DNA from: Paralichthys olivaceus
Taxonomy: Eukaryota > Chordata > Actinopteri > Pleuronectiformes > Paralichthyidae
DNA: 64,000 nt
Assembly: GCF_024713975.1 (NCBI RefSeq)
Contig: NC_091102.1
Coordinates: 11,165,001 to 11,229,000, forward strand
Reading direction: 5' to 3'
Made by a program: the position numbers and the translations under genes. Shown in pieces: positions 30,001 through 41,584 of this stretch. Positions within the stretch are counted from its first letter, which is position 1; each line of letters starts with the position of its first letter. Under the pieces are notes generated by a model. The model was not told the origin of the DNA and did not search any database. It saw only the letters and a program-made list of their open reading frames with translations.

Positions 30001-31923
30001 ACAGTCCTCATTGCTCCTCCCATCTTCGTGAGCTCCTCCAGGAAAGAGATCTGAGGCTCCAGCTGCTGCAGGACTTTCTGTAGATCTCTCTCAGTTGAGG
30101 TGTCTGACAAAGCAAGATAACAGATGGAAGCCACGAGACTCAGTACGTTAACAGTTGTATAACACAACGGTATCTGTCTGACACAGCAGACCGTGTTTTG
30201 CATTTGATCTACTTTATGACACAAGTCATTTTTACTGGTGATTTGGTCACGATATTAGTCTTTATTATAAGAAGGTCGTTGTTGTGAGTGTTTTCACCTG
30301 CTTCGGTGTATCCATCCCTCAGATACTGTATGATACACAGGATAAAGCGAGGCAGAACCATCTCTGACATCAAGAGAAGGTCTCGAGGTATTGAGGGGAT
30401 ATTTTCTCCTGTTCTCAATCGATGCCGTCTGCAAAATCTGAAAGAAACCAAACAAATGTTACCGTTAAAGAAAAATCATCAACAATAAAGTAGCAGATTC
30501 TCTCACTAATTTTTTTTTAATTTAATTATTATTTAATTCTTCTGACCTACATGATCAGGGTAGAGGCTCAGTAATGATTATTATATTTCTTATTTTAGTT
30601 ACTTTCTCAAGAGTTGGGTATTGGTGTTGGGTTGATGTTGAAAGTTGTTAGGATTTGGTGAGTAAACAGGAGGTATTTTTAATCTCTGTAAATACACATA
30701 GTATGATGCATTGCAACACACAGACTACTCCATCTTTGCTCGTATTGCTTAAGACTACACAGTAACTGCTACACACAAATCAGTCAGCTGCAAAGTGAGC
30801 CCAAGTTATTATTATAACTATATTAGGTGGCCATGCTAAAATGCCTGGGTGGTCATTTTTTATTCTTTTATGACTGACTTGAATTGTTTTAGTGTTATTT
30901 TTATGTATTTCTGCTTGATTTTTTTCTTTGTGGAGCACTTGTAATATAAGTGCTATATAAATAAAGACATGATCATTATTATTTCAAATAAAAGTACCAG
31001 GTGGGCCACTGTCACACTATAATGTGTTCGTCCATCTCTTTAACACAGACAGCATCATCACAAATGGAGATCTGGCAGACAGGCAGAGGTCTCCACTGTT
31101 CATATAACCCTGATCATCTCGATCTGTAGCAATCACTCAGTCTTTCAGATTATAAACGACACAACGTGCAGACTCATGTTTGTGTCCCAACATTGTCCCA
31201 GGGATCAATTGAAACCTCCAGTTGAGGCAACGAGCCTGACATTAATGTTTTGGTAGTAAAGGCTGAGCTGGTGAACCTTCCAGGCTCAGCTGCTGTAGCG
31301 AAGCTTTTCTGAGAACAAATGATTAAAATATCAGAACATTCAAACGTGTCGAACACAAAATGACCGACGAGGGCGCAGCAAATATCCAAGTTGGACTATT
31401 TCCAGCCGAGAGCTGTCAAAGCGACACCCGGCTAAACCCGTTCGTTAGCTAGCACTCGCTAGCTTAGCTCGCAGCTAATTCGGTCTTACCCAGTCTCTCG
31501 CATGACATTACTGTCTCCACAGTCGCAGGCCCCGCCAGCCTGGCTTCGGAACATGTTGAAATCATGGCCCGTGTGGTCTCCGTTGTTGAAGCACTCGGCG
31601 CACAGGGACATACACGGGGAGATGCCACAGGTCCGGCATCGATAAGCCACGAAATTGGCGGTCCACACCAAGCCGCACAGGGTCGCGTTGTCATAGGACC
31701 GGACCGTTTTGCAGAACTCCTCGAAACCTTCGCCTCCTGCAATGAGACATTTGCACCAGTCCAGAGCCTCCGTGTCCGCCGCGGGTTTCTCGGGATCTAG
31801 CACATCGTCGAGCAGCTCCTGGAGTTGCCCGACCCCGCTGGTATCGTCGGTCCGGGCTAGGTCTGCCTTCAAGTGGACGGCAGTGGTTTTCTTGTCCCGG
31901 CGCAGCAGCGACGCCGCCATCAT
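57..31923 (-). CDS. ubr3: E3 ubiquitin-protein ligase UBR3 (N-recognin family), 3' end off window
   Basis: UBR3 is a large RING-type E3 ligase of the UBR family. Coding exons in transcript order: 31490-31923, 30298-30437, 29951-30103, 29440-29595, 29012-29052, 28713-28779, 28499-28629, 28108-28336, 27238-27417, 26352-26485, 26114-26200, 25973-26038, 25798-25887, 25573-25701, 25423-25475, 25181-25314, 24813-24898, 24576-24717, 23290-23386, 21987-22128, 21025-21129, 20764-20934, 18364-18809, 16590-16678, 13480-13629, 12505-12638, 11854-11964, 11450-11650, 10155-10291, 6066-6151, 2707-2812, 1177-1277, 57-181. Phases agree at every junction, giving 1,551 codons with no internal stop. Family hallmarks are the UBR box (about residues 84-150), a long helical middle, a RING-H2 finger (about 1191-1320) and peptides such as HPLQIQ and [11 protein letters not shown]. 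Human UBR3 is about 1,890 aa, so roughly 340 residues lie beyond the left edge. The start is the first of two adjacent ATGs (31921-31923, 31918-31920). All donors seen are GT. It is divergent from mettl5. Confidence 0.96.
182..11449 (-). other. UBR3 3'-region introns (28-32)
   Basis: The introns separating the last visible exons are long: 182-1176, 1278-2706, 2813-6065, 6152-10154 and 10292-11449. They are AT-rich, with poly-A and poly-T runs. I see no nested gene: open frames inside them, such as 7075-7440 minus, lack splice support and family resemblance. The only recognisable element is the modular interspersed repeat near 4.4-4.75 kb, listed separately. A small imperfect palindrome built on GTAGTACTAC occurs around 3969-3988. 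Confidence 0.6.
4380..4745. repeat. Modular teleost interspersed repeat in UBR3 intron
   Basis: Two roughly 125-bp units follow each other, about 4384-4508 and 4509-4634, with a partial third to about 4745. Each unit contains a version of CAGTTCATCCTGGAGTC, an AATTTGAA(A/G)(A/G)(A/G)ATTC block and a (T/C)TCAAGA(G)ATAT block. The end, with GACCGCCGGTTGTCACTGG followed by GGAGGAATAAAA, matches the 3' end of a very common fish repeat I recognise from memory. Family name not assigned. Confidence 0.6.
11450..13629 (-). other. ubr3: UBR3 RING-H2 finger exons (25-28)
   Basis: Four exons assemble the catalytic RING: 13480-13629 gives DCVICGQ, 12505-12638 a linker, 11854-11964 gives [20 protein letters not shown], and 11450-11650 gives [10 protein letters not shown]. 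The ligand order C-x2-C, then C-x-H-x3-H-x2-C, then C-x2-C suits a RING-H2 domain with a long insert between its first two ligand pairs, as in UBR1-3. This domain recruits the ubiquitin-loaded E2. A small element between 13400 and 13480 looks open in frame but is intron read-through past the GT donor. Confidence 0.93.
11651..18363 (-). other. UBR3 introns 23-27
   Basis: The gaps between exons here are 11651-11853, 11965-12504, 12639-13479, 13630-16589 and 16679-18363. They are AT-rich. I see no RNA gene or nested coding gene. A polypurine/polypyrimidine tract (17 T) sits at about 16739-16756, next to exon 24. A repeat fragment at 16880-16990 is listed separately. The 300-3,000 bp stretches otherwise show nothing I can name. 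Confidence 0.55.
16885..16985. repeat. Interspersed repeat fragment (teleost)
   Basis: The sequence reads TTTTTATAGCACATTTCATG then GGGTGCTTTACAGTGAAAAAG. This resembles the widespread fish motif in which 'TTTATATAGCGCTTTTCA' is followed by 'CAAAGTGCTTTACA'. I recognise it by resemblance only; boundaries are approximate. Confidence 0.5.
18364..18809 (-). other. ubr3: UBR3 exon 23, longest internal exon
   Basis: This 446-bp exon encodes [20 protein letters not shown] and continues through [18 protein letters not shown] and [15 protein letters not shown]. Both blocks are strongly conserved in vertebrate UBR3. It ends in a Lys/Pro-rich, likely disordered stretch ([20 protein letters not shown]) that runs into the Arg-rich exon 24. 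The opposite strand is open over much of the exon, but only as a shadow of this coding sequence. Confidence 0.93.
21240..21725. repeat. Interspersed repeat in UBR3 intron 20
   Basis: Two diagnostic pieces flank the region. Near the left is CCAGATACCAATTACGATACC with GTCGATATAGAGCACCGCTC; near the right is AGTGGTACTGGTATCAGTAT. Similar 'cgatac...ccgatac...ggtatcggtat' pairs occur in a known fish element. Boundaries are uncertain and the family is unnamed. Confidence 0.4.
23780..23990. repeat. Interspersed repeat fragment (CCTTTATT-CATTG type)
   Basis: It starts with AATGCCTTTATTTTCATTGC, then GTGTACAATGGAATAAAG and an A-rich tail. This is the pattern of a common fish element ('CTTTATTGTCATTGTACA'). 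A related fragment lies at 32455-32560. Confidence 0.45.
30885..30985. repeat. Teleost repeat 3' tail (AAGTGCTATATAAATAAA)
   Basis: It contains GTGGAGCACTTGTAATATAA then GTGCTATATAAATAAAGACA, followed by ATTATTATTT. This is the familiar 3' end of a family scattered through fish genomes. It lies in UBR3 intron 1. Confidence 0.6.
31490..31923 (-). other. ubr3: UBR3 exon 1, start codon and UBR-box zinc finger
   Basis: This exon encodes the first 144 codons plus two bases. Residues about 84-144 carry the Cys/His-rich UBR box, with [19 protein letters not shown] followed by GDHTGHDF and [10 protein letters not shown]; the last Cys/His ligands (FCRRHR) come from exon 2. In the family this fold binds zinc and recognises N-terminal degrons, although UBR3 is known to differ from UBR1/2 in ligand choice. 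Compared with the human protein as I remember it, the Ala/Gly-rich N-terminal stretch is missing and the protein starts directly in MMAASLLRR. Confidence 0.95.
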
Positions 31924-32211
31924 GCACTCTGGCTTGTTGTCCACAAATTTATTTTTGTTGTCCTGTTTCCATGTTCTCGGGCTTTCTCGCGATACGACCC
32001 GTCGCCCCGCCGTTGGCTGGCGGACTCCCGACGATCTGTCAGTGTACGATGAATGCAGAGAAATGTGCTGCGAAGGATTTTAATCCGGCTGAGCCTGGAA
32101 CAGGTATTTGATCCAGCAGAGTCTGAGCTGACGTCTGATCAGGTCACACACAGTCACCACAGGGCTGTTGTGTTTGCGTGTTTCTAGGCAACTGATAACC
32201 TTGTGTGGGAT

Positions 32212-32235
32212 CATCATCATCATCATCATCATCAT
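32212..32235. repeat. (ATC)n microsatellite
   Basis: Eight consecutive ATC/CAT triplets in the ubr3-mettl5 intergenic space. Confidence 0.9.
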
Positions 32236-32454
32236 ATAAACACACATAAGGTGCATCTTTCAAACCAATATGACTTGATATTAGTTCCGTATATACATCA
32301 TTATTATAATTTTCTCGTTCTATCTGTGTGCATCTATAATTTTCCCCCTCTGTGTGTGTAAGTGTGTTTGGATATGTTTATGCATACACGTATTTGTATT
32401 CATATACTTCTAATATTATCGTTTTCTCTCTTTCTCTGTGTATCAATGCTTTTT

Positions 32455-32560
32455 TTAGAATCAGAATCAGAATCCTTTATTGTCAATGTTCAACATTGTC
32501 ACCAACATTAAAACAGTGAAAATTGTTTTAGCAGCTCTTCTTGTTACAGCAGCATTTATC
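32455..32560. repeat. Interspersed repeat fragment with AGAATC triplication
   Basis: It opens with AGAATCAGAATCAGAATCCT followed by TTTATTGTCAATG. This matches a common teleost element starting with tandem 'GAATCA' and 'CTTTATTGTCA'. It lies upstream of mettl5. Confidence 0.5.
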
Positions 32561-32780
32561 TGATTTTTAGAAATCAGAACAAGAATCAAGATTCTCTCTG
32601 TGTGTATCTTTATATATATATATTTATTTATTTCTCATTATTATTTTGTTCTCTCCCTGTGTGTGTGTAGGAACTACTACTTATTACAACAGGAACAGGA
32701 ACAGGAACTATTGAGAGTGGTCTCGATCTGGTAGGATTGTTTTGAAGGATGCACACCCCTCAGCGGAAGTCGTCTGGAAC

Positions 32781-34855
<2,075 letters not shown>

Positions 34856-34904
34856 AGCTTTCACTGGAATGGATTTAAGTTGTCTCTGCATTTTAACTGT
34901 TTAT

Positions 34905-34910
34905 AATAAA
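34905..34910 (+). terminator. mettl5 polyadenylation signal
   Basis: AATAAA, 50 nt after the mettl5 stop and before the ssb stop codon on the other strand. Confidence 0.75.
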
Positions 34911-34952
34911 TGTTTCCAAAAAAGAAAAAAATCTCTGGTTGTGATCTTGTGA

Positions 34953-37900
34953 CTAAGATCCGTTTTCCGTTTTGGCGACCTTTGCTGCAGGACCGTCGGC
35001 ATCTTCTAGTTCTCTCTTTGGAGCTGCGGGTGCTGGAGAAGAAACAGAGTACATTTATTTTTGTAAAGTCCATAATTATCTTGCCATAACAAGTTGGGAA
35101 ATACTGAAGCTGCTGCACTTACCATCGTCTTCATCGTCACTATCAAATTTCGTCTTTTTGCCTTGGTACCGATTTCTGCCATGATCCCTCCCACCTCTTC
35201 CCCTTCGTCCTCCTCTTCCTCCTCTGCCACCTGATCTTCCTCTAAAACCTTTTGGACAAACAAGATGCATCAGTACAAACTAATCAATTCTGTAAATAAC
35301 TGATGAGCTCATATGTTTAATTGATCAAATCATTCAGTTGAAAAGTTTAGTATTCACCTCTACCCCTGACCCTGCTGTACGATTCCTGTTGAGATTCAAT
35401 GATCTTCTTCAGCTCCTCTTTCTCCTCGTCTCCTTCAAGCACCTGCCATGTAATGCTGTTGTTCTTGATTTTAAGCTCTCCATCGTTTGCCTCCTTGGCC
35501 TTGTCGAATGCATTCTTTGCGTTTCCATCAAAAAGGAGGGTACCCTTGTTTGGAAGAGAGAAAAAAAACATTTTAACAACCCTGCCTCTTCAACCTGAGT
35601 TCGGGGCTGTGAGTGGTGCAGATTTTATTTACCTCTTTAGCGCCCCGTGTAAAGTCAACCCACTTTATTTTTCCGTGCCCTGAGAACAATTGATGAAAGT
35701 CCTCTCGGGAAACATCTTCGAGTTCCCCTGCAAACTTCAACAAACAACCTGTCTGTTCATCCAGGAGCAGACCCTGCAACACAAATTACACTTTATCATT
35801 AAGGTGGCGATAACATGTTCATATGAGTCCATCGCAGTGGCAGAATATAAGGTGATTAGCACTTAAGGGATCTTACCATTTCTTTATCTTCTGCATGTTT
35901 CTGCAGTTGCTCCTTGTCTCTAAATAATATTTTTGTCAGTCATTTTGTTTTTATAAAGTGTATACTAGGACAAAATGGTATTGCATGGATACTTACTGTT
36001 TTGCTTTTGCCTTTGTCTCATGTTTGAAATGTTTTCTCTCCTCAGCCTTCTTCGCATGGTAGTCTTCCCTGAAAGCAGAACAGCAATCAAATGATTACTG
36101 TCTTAAGCAATTAACCTATCTGATGGGCTCAGATCAAGAACCCTGAGAGGTCAAGAAGGTCAATTAAGCTATGGAAATGGCTCTGACAGACTTGTAGGGT
36201 GCAAAAACTTCCAAATGTGTCGCATCCAGCAGAATGAGTCCACTTGTACACCTTTTCCAGATGTGATTTCTTTCTTTTCTTATTTTTTTTTTAATCACAA
36301 CACAGAAAAGCTTAAACCAGGAAGCAGCACAACTTACCTTGATAACACAAGCATCTCATTGCCTTTGAAAGATTTTATGTCTGAACGTTCAAGGAACTGC
36401 TTCGATGACTCTTCTGTGTCCAAACAGATGAACACTGATCCCTGCAAAGACCATAATATAATAATTTAAAAAATCTCCTCCAAAAACACAGAAAAAACAT
36501 AAGCGCGAGTGTTATCAATACAAAAATATTACCTTGAACTGTTTCTGCATGTTTTTCCTCATTTGAATATTTTCTATGGTGCCTTTTCCATTCAACCAGT
36601 CCTGAATCTCATCAAGGGAGGTTTCAAGAGGAAAACCTTTCTAGATGTTTAAAGTAAAAAGCATTACAGAAACACGACAGAGCAGCAGCAAAACACCAAG
36701 ATCTAGAGTTGGAAAATATTAGACTAAGGGACTGTGAATTTAGAATAAATTCAGTTTCAAAACATAACTGTCTCTGTATGTTTCAATTCAGTGGGAATAC
36801 AAGCAACATAATGTATCTACAAAGACTATTTTCTATATGTTATGGGAATCATTTCCAAGCTTACCATGTACACAGATTTGTGTTTAACGGCGTCTTTGAA
36901 ATCATCGTTCAGTTCAGGTACGGGTTTATCTGTACACCTCCTGATTTTAGTCTTGTCTTCACTGATTTCCAAGAGGCCAGTCTTGGATTTCTGGAGAGCT
37001 GCAACAATGACGCTGCTGTCGCTAGTTAAAGAGCTGAGTCTGGAAGGAGAATATAAATGTTTCAAACACTCTGAACAGGAAAGACAGCACAGCCCTGCTT
37101 TAACAGCATGTGTAATTACTTAGGAGGTACATAAACTTCTTTATCTCACTGTAATGACAGTATGTAGCCACAGACACGGGATAATACTGAATTACTGCTC
37201 CATCAGGCTTGATGAGAACACAAGTGTGTCGAGTCACAGCGACTTCTTACCAGTTGAGCTGAGTTTCTATTAATAATCATGAATATCTCTTTGTTAACGA
37301 GGTGTGGCCATTTTGTGTGTGCATGTTGTTAGTGTAACAGGTACACTTAAGGGACAGGATGAGGGAACACATTAACCTTGTACTACCTGTTCCTCAAATT
37401 ATATTTGTATAGCCCATATTCAATCACAGTTTCACTCATAAGGCTTAACAATAAGTACAAGGTGTGACATCCTCTGTCATTTTTACAGGGAAAACTGCAG
37501 AAACCATAGAGGGATCGTTCCTCCAGGAGGCACAGGAGTGTCAAGTAATATAGTGAGTATATAACAGAGCACATCAACAAAATACTCTGAGTCAGACACA
37601 AGGTCCGCAGACTGATCAGTCATCACTATTTTGTTTTTGGCCCCATCTCATTATTGAAGCGTCACTTTCTGATTCATTAATGTTGTGCTGATGAAAACCA
37701 AATCAGTGACGTCTAAGATAATATTTCATTATCAGCTGTGAAGAAGAAAGTACATGAGGGCAATCCGTGCAATTTTGCGACAGTCTGAGACGTTTACATT
37801 CCTTTGATGGGTGTTTTATGGGTCTGCGAGATACATTACATATTTGAGTCAGTTACAACCACTTTTCATTTCCACACAAAAAGAAACCCTCTTCTCTTGT

Positions 37901-38364
37901 CTAGACCTTTGTTGTTTAATGCACATTACTGCTGCTGTTGCTAGCTGAAGATTACTGTTATCTGTTGGTCTCCTCTGTCTCATTTTGATGTGTTCAACCA
38001 AAACAGTTTCCCTGAAGCGATCTGATTTAACTGGTTAAATAAAGCCGTTGAGCCATCAACACAACAGGCTGTTTAAGGAGCAGTTTCAGTGAGAATAAAA
38101 TAAGGAGAAAATAACAAACCTGTTGAATTTAAGCATTGTCTCCAAAGGCACCCAGCCATCATCCTGCTGCAGTTGTTCTTTGAGAAACTTGTCCCTGGGA
38201 AGATTGTGATCTCCAAAGTAGTACTAGAGGTGAGAATGAGACACATTTCTTTGAGTGTCACTGTTACATTAATGGAAACAAATTAAAGAATTAAGCATCA
38301 CAATTACCTCTACTTGTCGTGCCACTTTCATTTCAATTGAAGACATCTCTTGCTTTTCGGCCAT
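34953..38364 (-). CDS. ssb: La ribonucleoprotein (SSB autoantigen)
   Basis: La binds the UUU-OH ends of new RNA polymerase III transcripts, protects them and aids their folding. Coding exons: 38308-38364 (ATG 38362-38364), 38120-38223, 36865-37039, 36533-36640, 36338-36441, 35997-36068, 35877-35919, 35633-35773, 35358-35544, 35123-35248, 34953-35032. They total 1,197 nt (398 aa; human 408), all in phase. The La motif (about 8-105) includes [21 protein letters not shown]1 follows with KSVYMKGFP and GSVFICLD, then a charged linker and the xRRM2 (about 222-330) with CLLKFAGEL and [20 protein letters not shown]. The C-terminus has an Arg/Gly repeat (exon 35123-35248), a [14 protein letters not shown] stretch and ends in KTENGS. 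The human protein has a Lys/Gly stretch instead of the RGG run. The acceptor at 38399 and an intron leading to about 39.586 kb indicate a noncoding first exon. Confidence 0.96.
35123..35248 (-). other. ssb: La RGG-rich C-terminal exon
   Basis: The exon encodes [19 protein letters not shown] and then GRDHGRN, an RGG/RG-type RNA-binding tract. It is followed by [16 protein letters not shown], the stretch matching the human QFQGKKTKFASDDE segment, where nuclear-transport signals and the CK2 phosphosite lie. The purine-rich coding strand is GGNAGN repeated. Confidence 0.9.
37390..37625. repeat. Teleost LINE-type 3' repeat fragment in ssb intron 2
   Basis: It includes TTTGTATAGCCCATATTCAA, CATAAGGCTTAACAATAAG, GGTGTGACATCCTCTGTC, and a GGGAAAACTGCAGAAACC tract. 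These occur in the same order in a common fish retroelement 3' end ('TATAGCCCATATTCACAAAT... CATAAGGCTTTACA... GGTGTGACATCCTCTGTCC'). Recognised from memory. Confidence 0.65.
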
Positions 38365-38778
38365 GGTTGTCCAGTGGAGACAACAGTAACCCCAAGTCCT
38401 GAAACAACAAACAATTAGTCTGTCTACAGAAAATAAATCCACAACAAATCTGCTGAGTAATGGCCAAAGTCATTTAGCTGAATACTCACTGCTTCTAGCT
38501 TCTCACAGTAACTTATCCTCCTTCAAGTCTGTTTTTACATCAGTCCAAATTTGTTATTGATTTGTCACTCCCTGCTCGCTCTGGAAAATTGCAATGATCC
38601 TTTATACTATTTTAAAAACTCTGACTATTTGATTGAAACACTGAAACCCTTATTATCTGCCACCGTAATAAATACATCAAGTAAATAATACAAAATGATG
38701 TACATTAGTTTATTGTAACAGTTGTTTGTCTGCAATATCTTGGTGTGTTCAGCATAGTTTTTAATAACTGCTATTATT

Positions 38779-38827
38779 GCAGGGATGTGTTGAAGTTTAA
38801 AGACTTTACACTTCAACACATCCCTGC
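38779..38827. repeat. Perfect 18-bp hairpin in ssb intron 1
   Basis: The left arm GCAGGGATGTGTTGAAGT (38779-38796) and right arm ACTTCAACACATCCCTGC (38810-38827) are exact reverse complements around a 13-nt loop. The loop itself can extend the helix through AAAG/CTTT. It may be a small foldback element remnant or a transcribed hairpin. Confidence 0.85.
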
Positions 38828-39585
38828 CACTATGTGTACAATTTGTATCAACATGTTTGAGTATCTACATTATTCAGTCACTGTGTGTTAAAGACTGACA
38901 TACTATTTTATATGATTAATTTACAAATCAATGAGAAAAGCAAATTCAATTTAAAAAACGCTATATTAATATTGGCAAATGGAAATAAATCCACGGCCAT
39001 ATACTCTGAGATTTTCTTTCAGATTTATATAGATTAGTTTTAAACCAATCTCGTCCGTCCATTATTCAGTAAAAAATCTATTTGTTTTAGATAAATATCA
39101 AACAAATAATCCCAAAACAACATTAGGCCAATGGTCAGCATCTGACACATATAGATCAGTGAAATAAAAATCCAATCGGCAGATTTTAAACTCGCTAAAT
39201 GAGGGAACCAGAGCATTATTGCCATGAGGAGTGGACATTTTTCACTAATCTCATGCTGCTGGTGCTGCAGCTAGCTTGAAGGCTAACACGCTAGCCTAGC
39301 TCGCGTGCACCAGCTGTACACTCGGACATGTTGTTGGGTGCAGACACGCGGCTGAAACGTGTTCTATCCAACGTGAGAGTTAGTCCGCTGCTAGCTCGCG
39401 CTAAGTTAAATTAGTTACATGAGTCATTTAGAAAACTGCGTAACTCCTCTCCCGCGTCGTCATGTCGCTAAAACACGCCAAACCTATAAGAATGTCTTCT
39501 GCGCTCGTTTGTAAAGCTTCTAACATTAAACACGGGGAATAGAAACACTGTAAACACAGAGGATCCTGTTCGGAAGGTTACTTAC

Positions 39586-39790
39586 AGAAGGAAGAGTCGG
39601 CGCGAGCAGCGGATTTCTGAGGAAATCTAAAAGTGCTTCACTTCGTCGCCTGCACGTTGAGGGTCTGCGTGCTACGGCGAACCGCGAGGACCAAAAAGAG
39701 TTTGTTTTAGCGCTGCAGCTGCTCCTCGCTGCGGGAGCGGACACGTGTGGTGCCGCTCACAGCCTCGGGGTGTCGCTGTGATTCCCCTAC
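39586..39790 (-). promoter_or_regulatory. ssb first exon and promoter
   Basis: The minus strand has a donor (GTAAGT, + strand ACTTAC) at the 39580-39585 edge. Upstream is a region rich in CpG with CACGTG at about 39742 and no TATA box. The exact start site is not visible. Confidence 0.5.
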
Positions 39791-40944
39791 AATAACCACA
39801 GACTGTATAAAGAATCAAGAAGACAGCATTGACAACATTACAAAGACACCCCATATTTCAAACGGCTTTGCAGCATATTATTTTATTAATTCAAAATATT
39901 GAGGTTTTAATTTGGTTTTTCTGTTTATTTTCTTCCAGTTTATGTCATTATTTCCATTTGATTTCATTTGACTCTTTGAATTTATGTCATGTCTTAATGT
40001 ATAATATGAAGCCCTTTGAATGTTTAAATGTTTTTACATTTAAATTGCACAATTTAAGTTACTAATTACCAGTAGATGTTAGCAGGTGTTAGCGACCGAC
40101 AGCCGATGTTAGAGTCATTACTTCAGTCATACCTAGTAGTATAGTTTTGGCCTTGTAATCAAAAAACAGACCGAACTTGAGGGTCTGCTGAGGCTAAAGA
40201 TAAATCTGACCGGCTACTGGCTTGTATAACAATACTATGAAAGCCATGTGGCCCACTCAGTAGATCAGACATCATTACATCTATGCCTTTTTAAACTCAA
40301 TGCCATCCCATTTCAGAATAAAGGAAAAGATGGAGAATATCCCTTGTATGTTCTACCACAATTATAACTGCCTACCACATATACTAATACTATCTTATTC
40401 TCTGTCAATATATAACCATATATAGTCACTCTATAATTAGCTTGTTGCGCTTGGCCCAAACTTGACTGTTAACTCTGCAATTAACAGTTCTGCAATAAAT
40501 CCCACATTCGTGAAAGTTTTAATGTTTAATTTTTGTTAGAATTGATTTTGATTGGTTGAACTACATGATTATTTTATGTTCGTTTTACTTAGGCTATCTT
40601 TACTGAAATTAATGGGGTGGCGAACACAATAAAAACAGTATATAACTTAGTGTAATGTACTTATAGTAGTAAAGAACAATAAGGCAACAAACTACATTCA
40701 GAACAGGAGAACACCCCCTAAAACAGTATCATTTTTTGAAAGTAAATAATAAATCCACATCACAGTTGTAGATATATTTATTTAATCAGTAGCAGCCTGG
40801 TGGTGCAGCTTTATTTAAAAAAGATGCTTTGAAGTGTCACAGTGCATCATTGGTCTGAGCTGGATTCTGCATTTCTCTTTTCAGTCTTTCTTTTCAATCA
40901 AGTAAACAGAAATACTCAAAAATGTAAAGTAAAATACTAATTGT

Positions 40945-41440
40945 CCCTGAGGTTAAGACTGTATATAAAGATGAATGATTTGACTGCTCCGCAAAAATTA
41001 AGCCCATGCACATCGATTGCTTCCTGGTGGCTGGTTGCAGAATAGCTCATAAAATCCCTTCTCCATGTTAGTAAATGGAACATGGACCAAATTTTTAAAA
41101 AAATCAAAAATCAACTACATTTTTCCCAGAGACGGTTTTTGTAATTTCAGGTAGTTCTTGTCACACCGATGCATGTTCAAGCTTTCATGTTTCTGCTAAG
41201 TTTGGTTTTGATTAGATATTTGATGCTATGAAAAAGTTTTGGTGTACAAAAGTGTATCGACAGGCGCTACCATGGCTCCATCCCCTGATCACTACTGCAG
41301 AGACTCTGGCTCCAAATGCGCAAGTAGGCAGCATTTGTATATACAGGATGTTTTGGCTTCATTTCTAGGTAGTGGGAGGAAACGGAGTCGTGTCATTAAT
41401 TTTTATACACAGTCGATGCTGGACAGTTTGGCAGATGTGT
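40945..41440. repeat. Teleost interspersed element between ssb and klhl23
   Basis: It begins with GACTGTATATAAAGATGAATG, contains TTGCTTCCTGGTGGCTGG and CTCCATGTTAGTAAATGG, and ends with TTCATTTCTAGGTAGTGGGAG. These landmarks occur in the same order in a short element common in percomorph genomes. Family name not assigned; ends approximate. Confidence 0.65.
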
Positions 41441-41584
41441 AGCTCTCTACAGTGCATGACATGGACTAGCTTGGCATCTCGTGTGACCGTTTACATGGCA
41501 TTTGCATTTTGACAGAATACTGTTCACATTTTCATCGATTTGGCACAAAAATGACAATAAATAAAGTTTGATGAGGGTTTGACA

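Larger units (their letters stand above)
18810..31489 (-). other. UBR3 introns 1-22
   Basis: Exons 1-22 are denser than the 3' half. Introns over 300 bp are 18810-20763, 21130-21986, 22129-23289, 23387-24575, 25888-25972 (short) through 26486-27237, 27418-28107, 29053-29439 and 30438-31489. They hold repeat fragments at about 21240-21725, 23780-23990 and 30885-30985 (listed separately). I found no RNA genes or nested genes. Confidence 0.55.
38365..41584. other. ssb 5' intron, first exon and spacer to klhl23
   Basis: 38365-38398 is 5' UTR of ssb coding exon 1. 38399-39585 is the first intron, AT-rich and including the 18-bp hairpin. A donor at 39584-39585 marks the likely noncoding first exon from 39586. 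39600-39780 is locally CpG-richer, with an E-box CACGTG near 39742, and is the probable ssb promoter. 39790-40940 is AT-rich spacer where I recognise nothing. 40945-41440 is a repeat (listed). klhl23 ends at 41585. Confidence 0.6.

Noticed and set aside
31924..31944. GTG at 31942-31944 as an earlier ubr3 start
   Set aside because: It is not an ATG. Two ATGs at 31918-31923 follow immediately and fit the family N-terminus.
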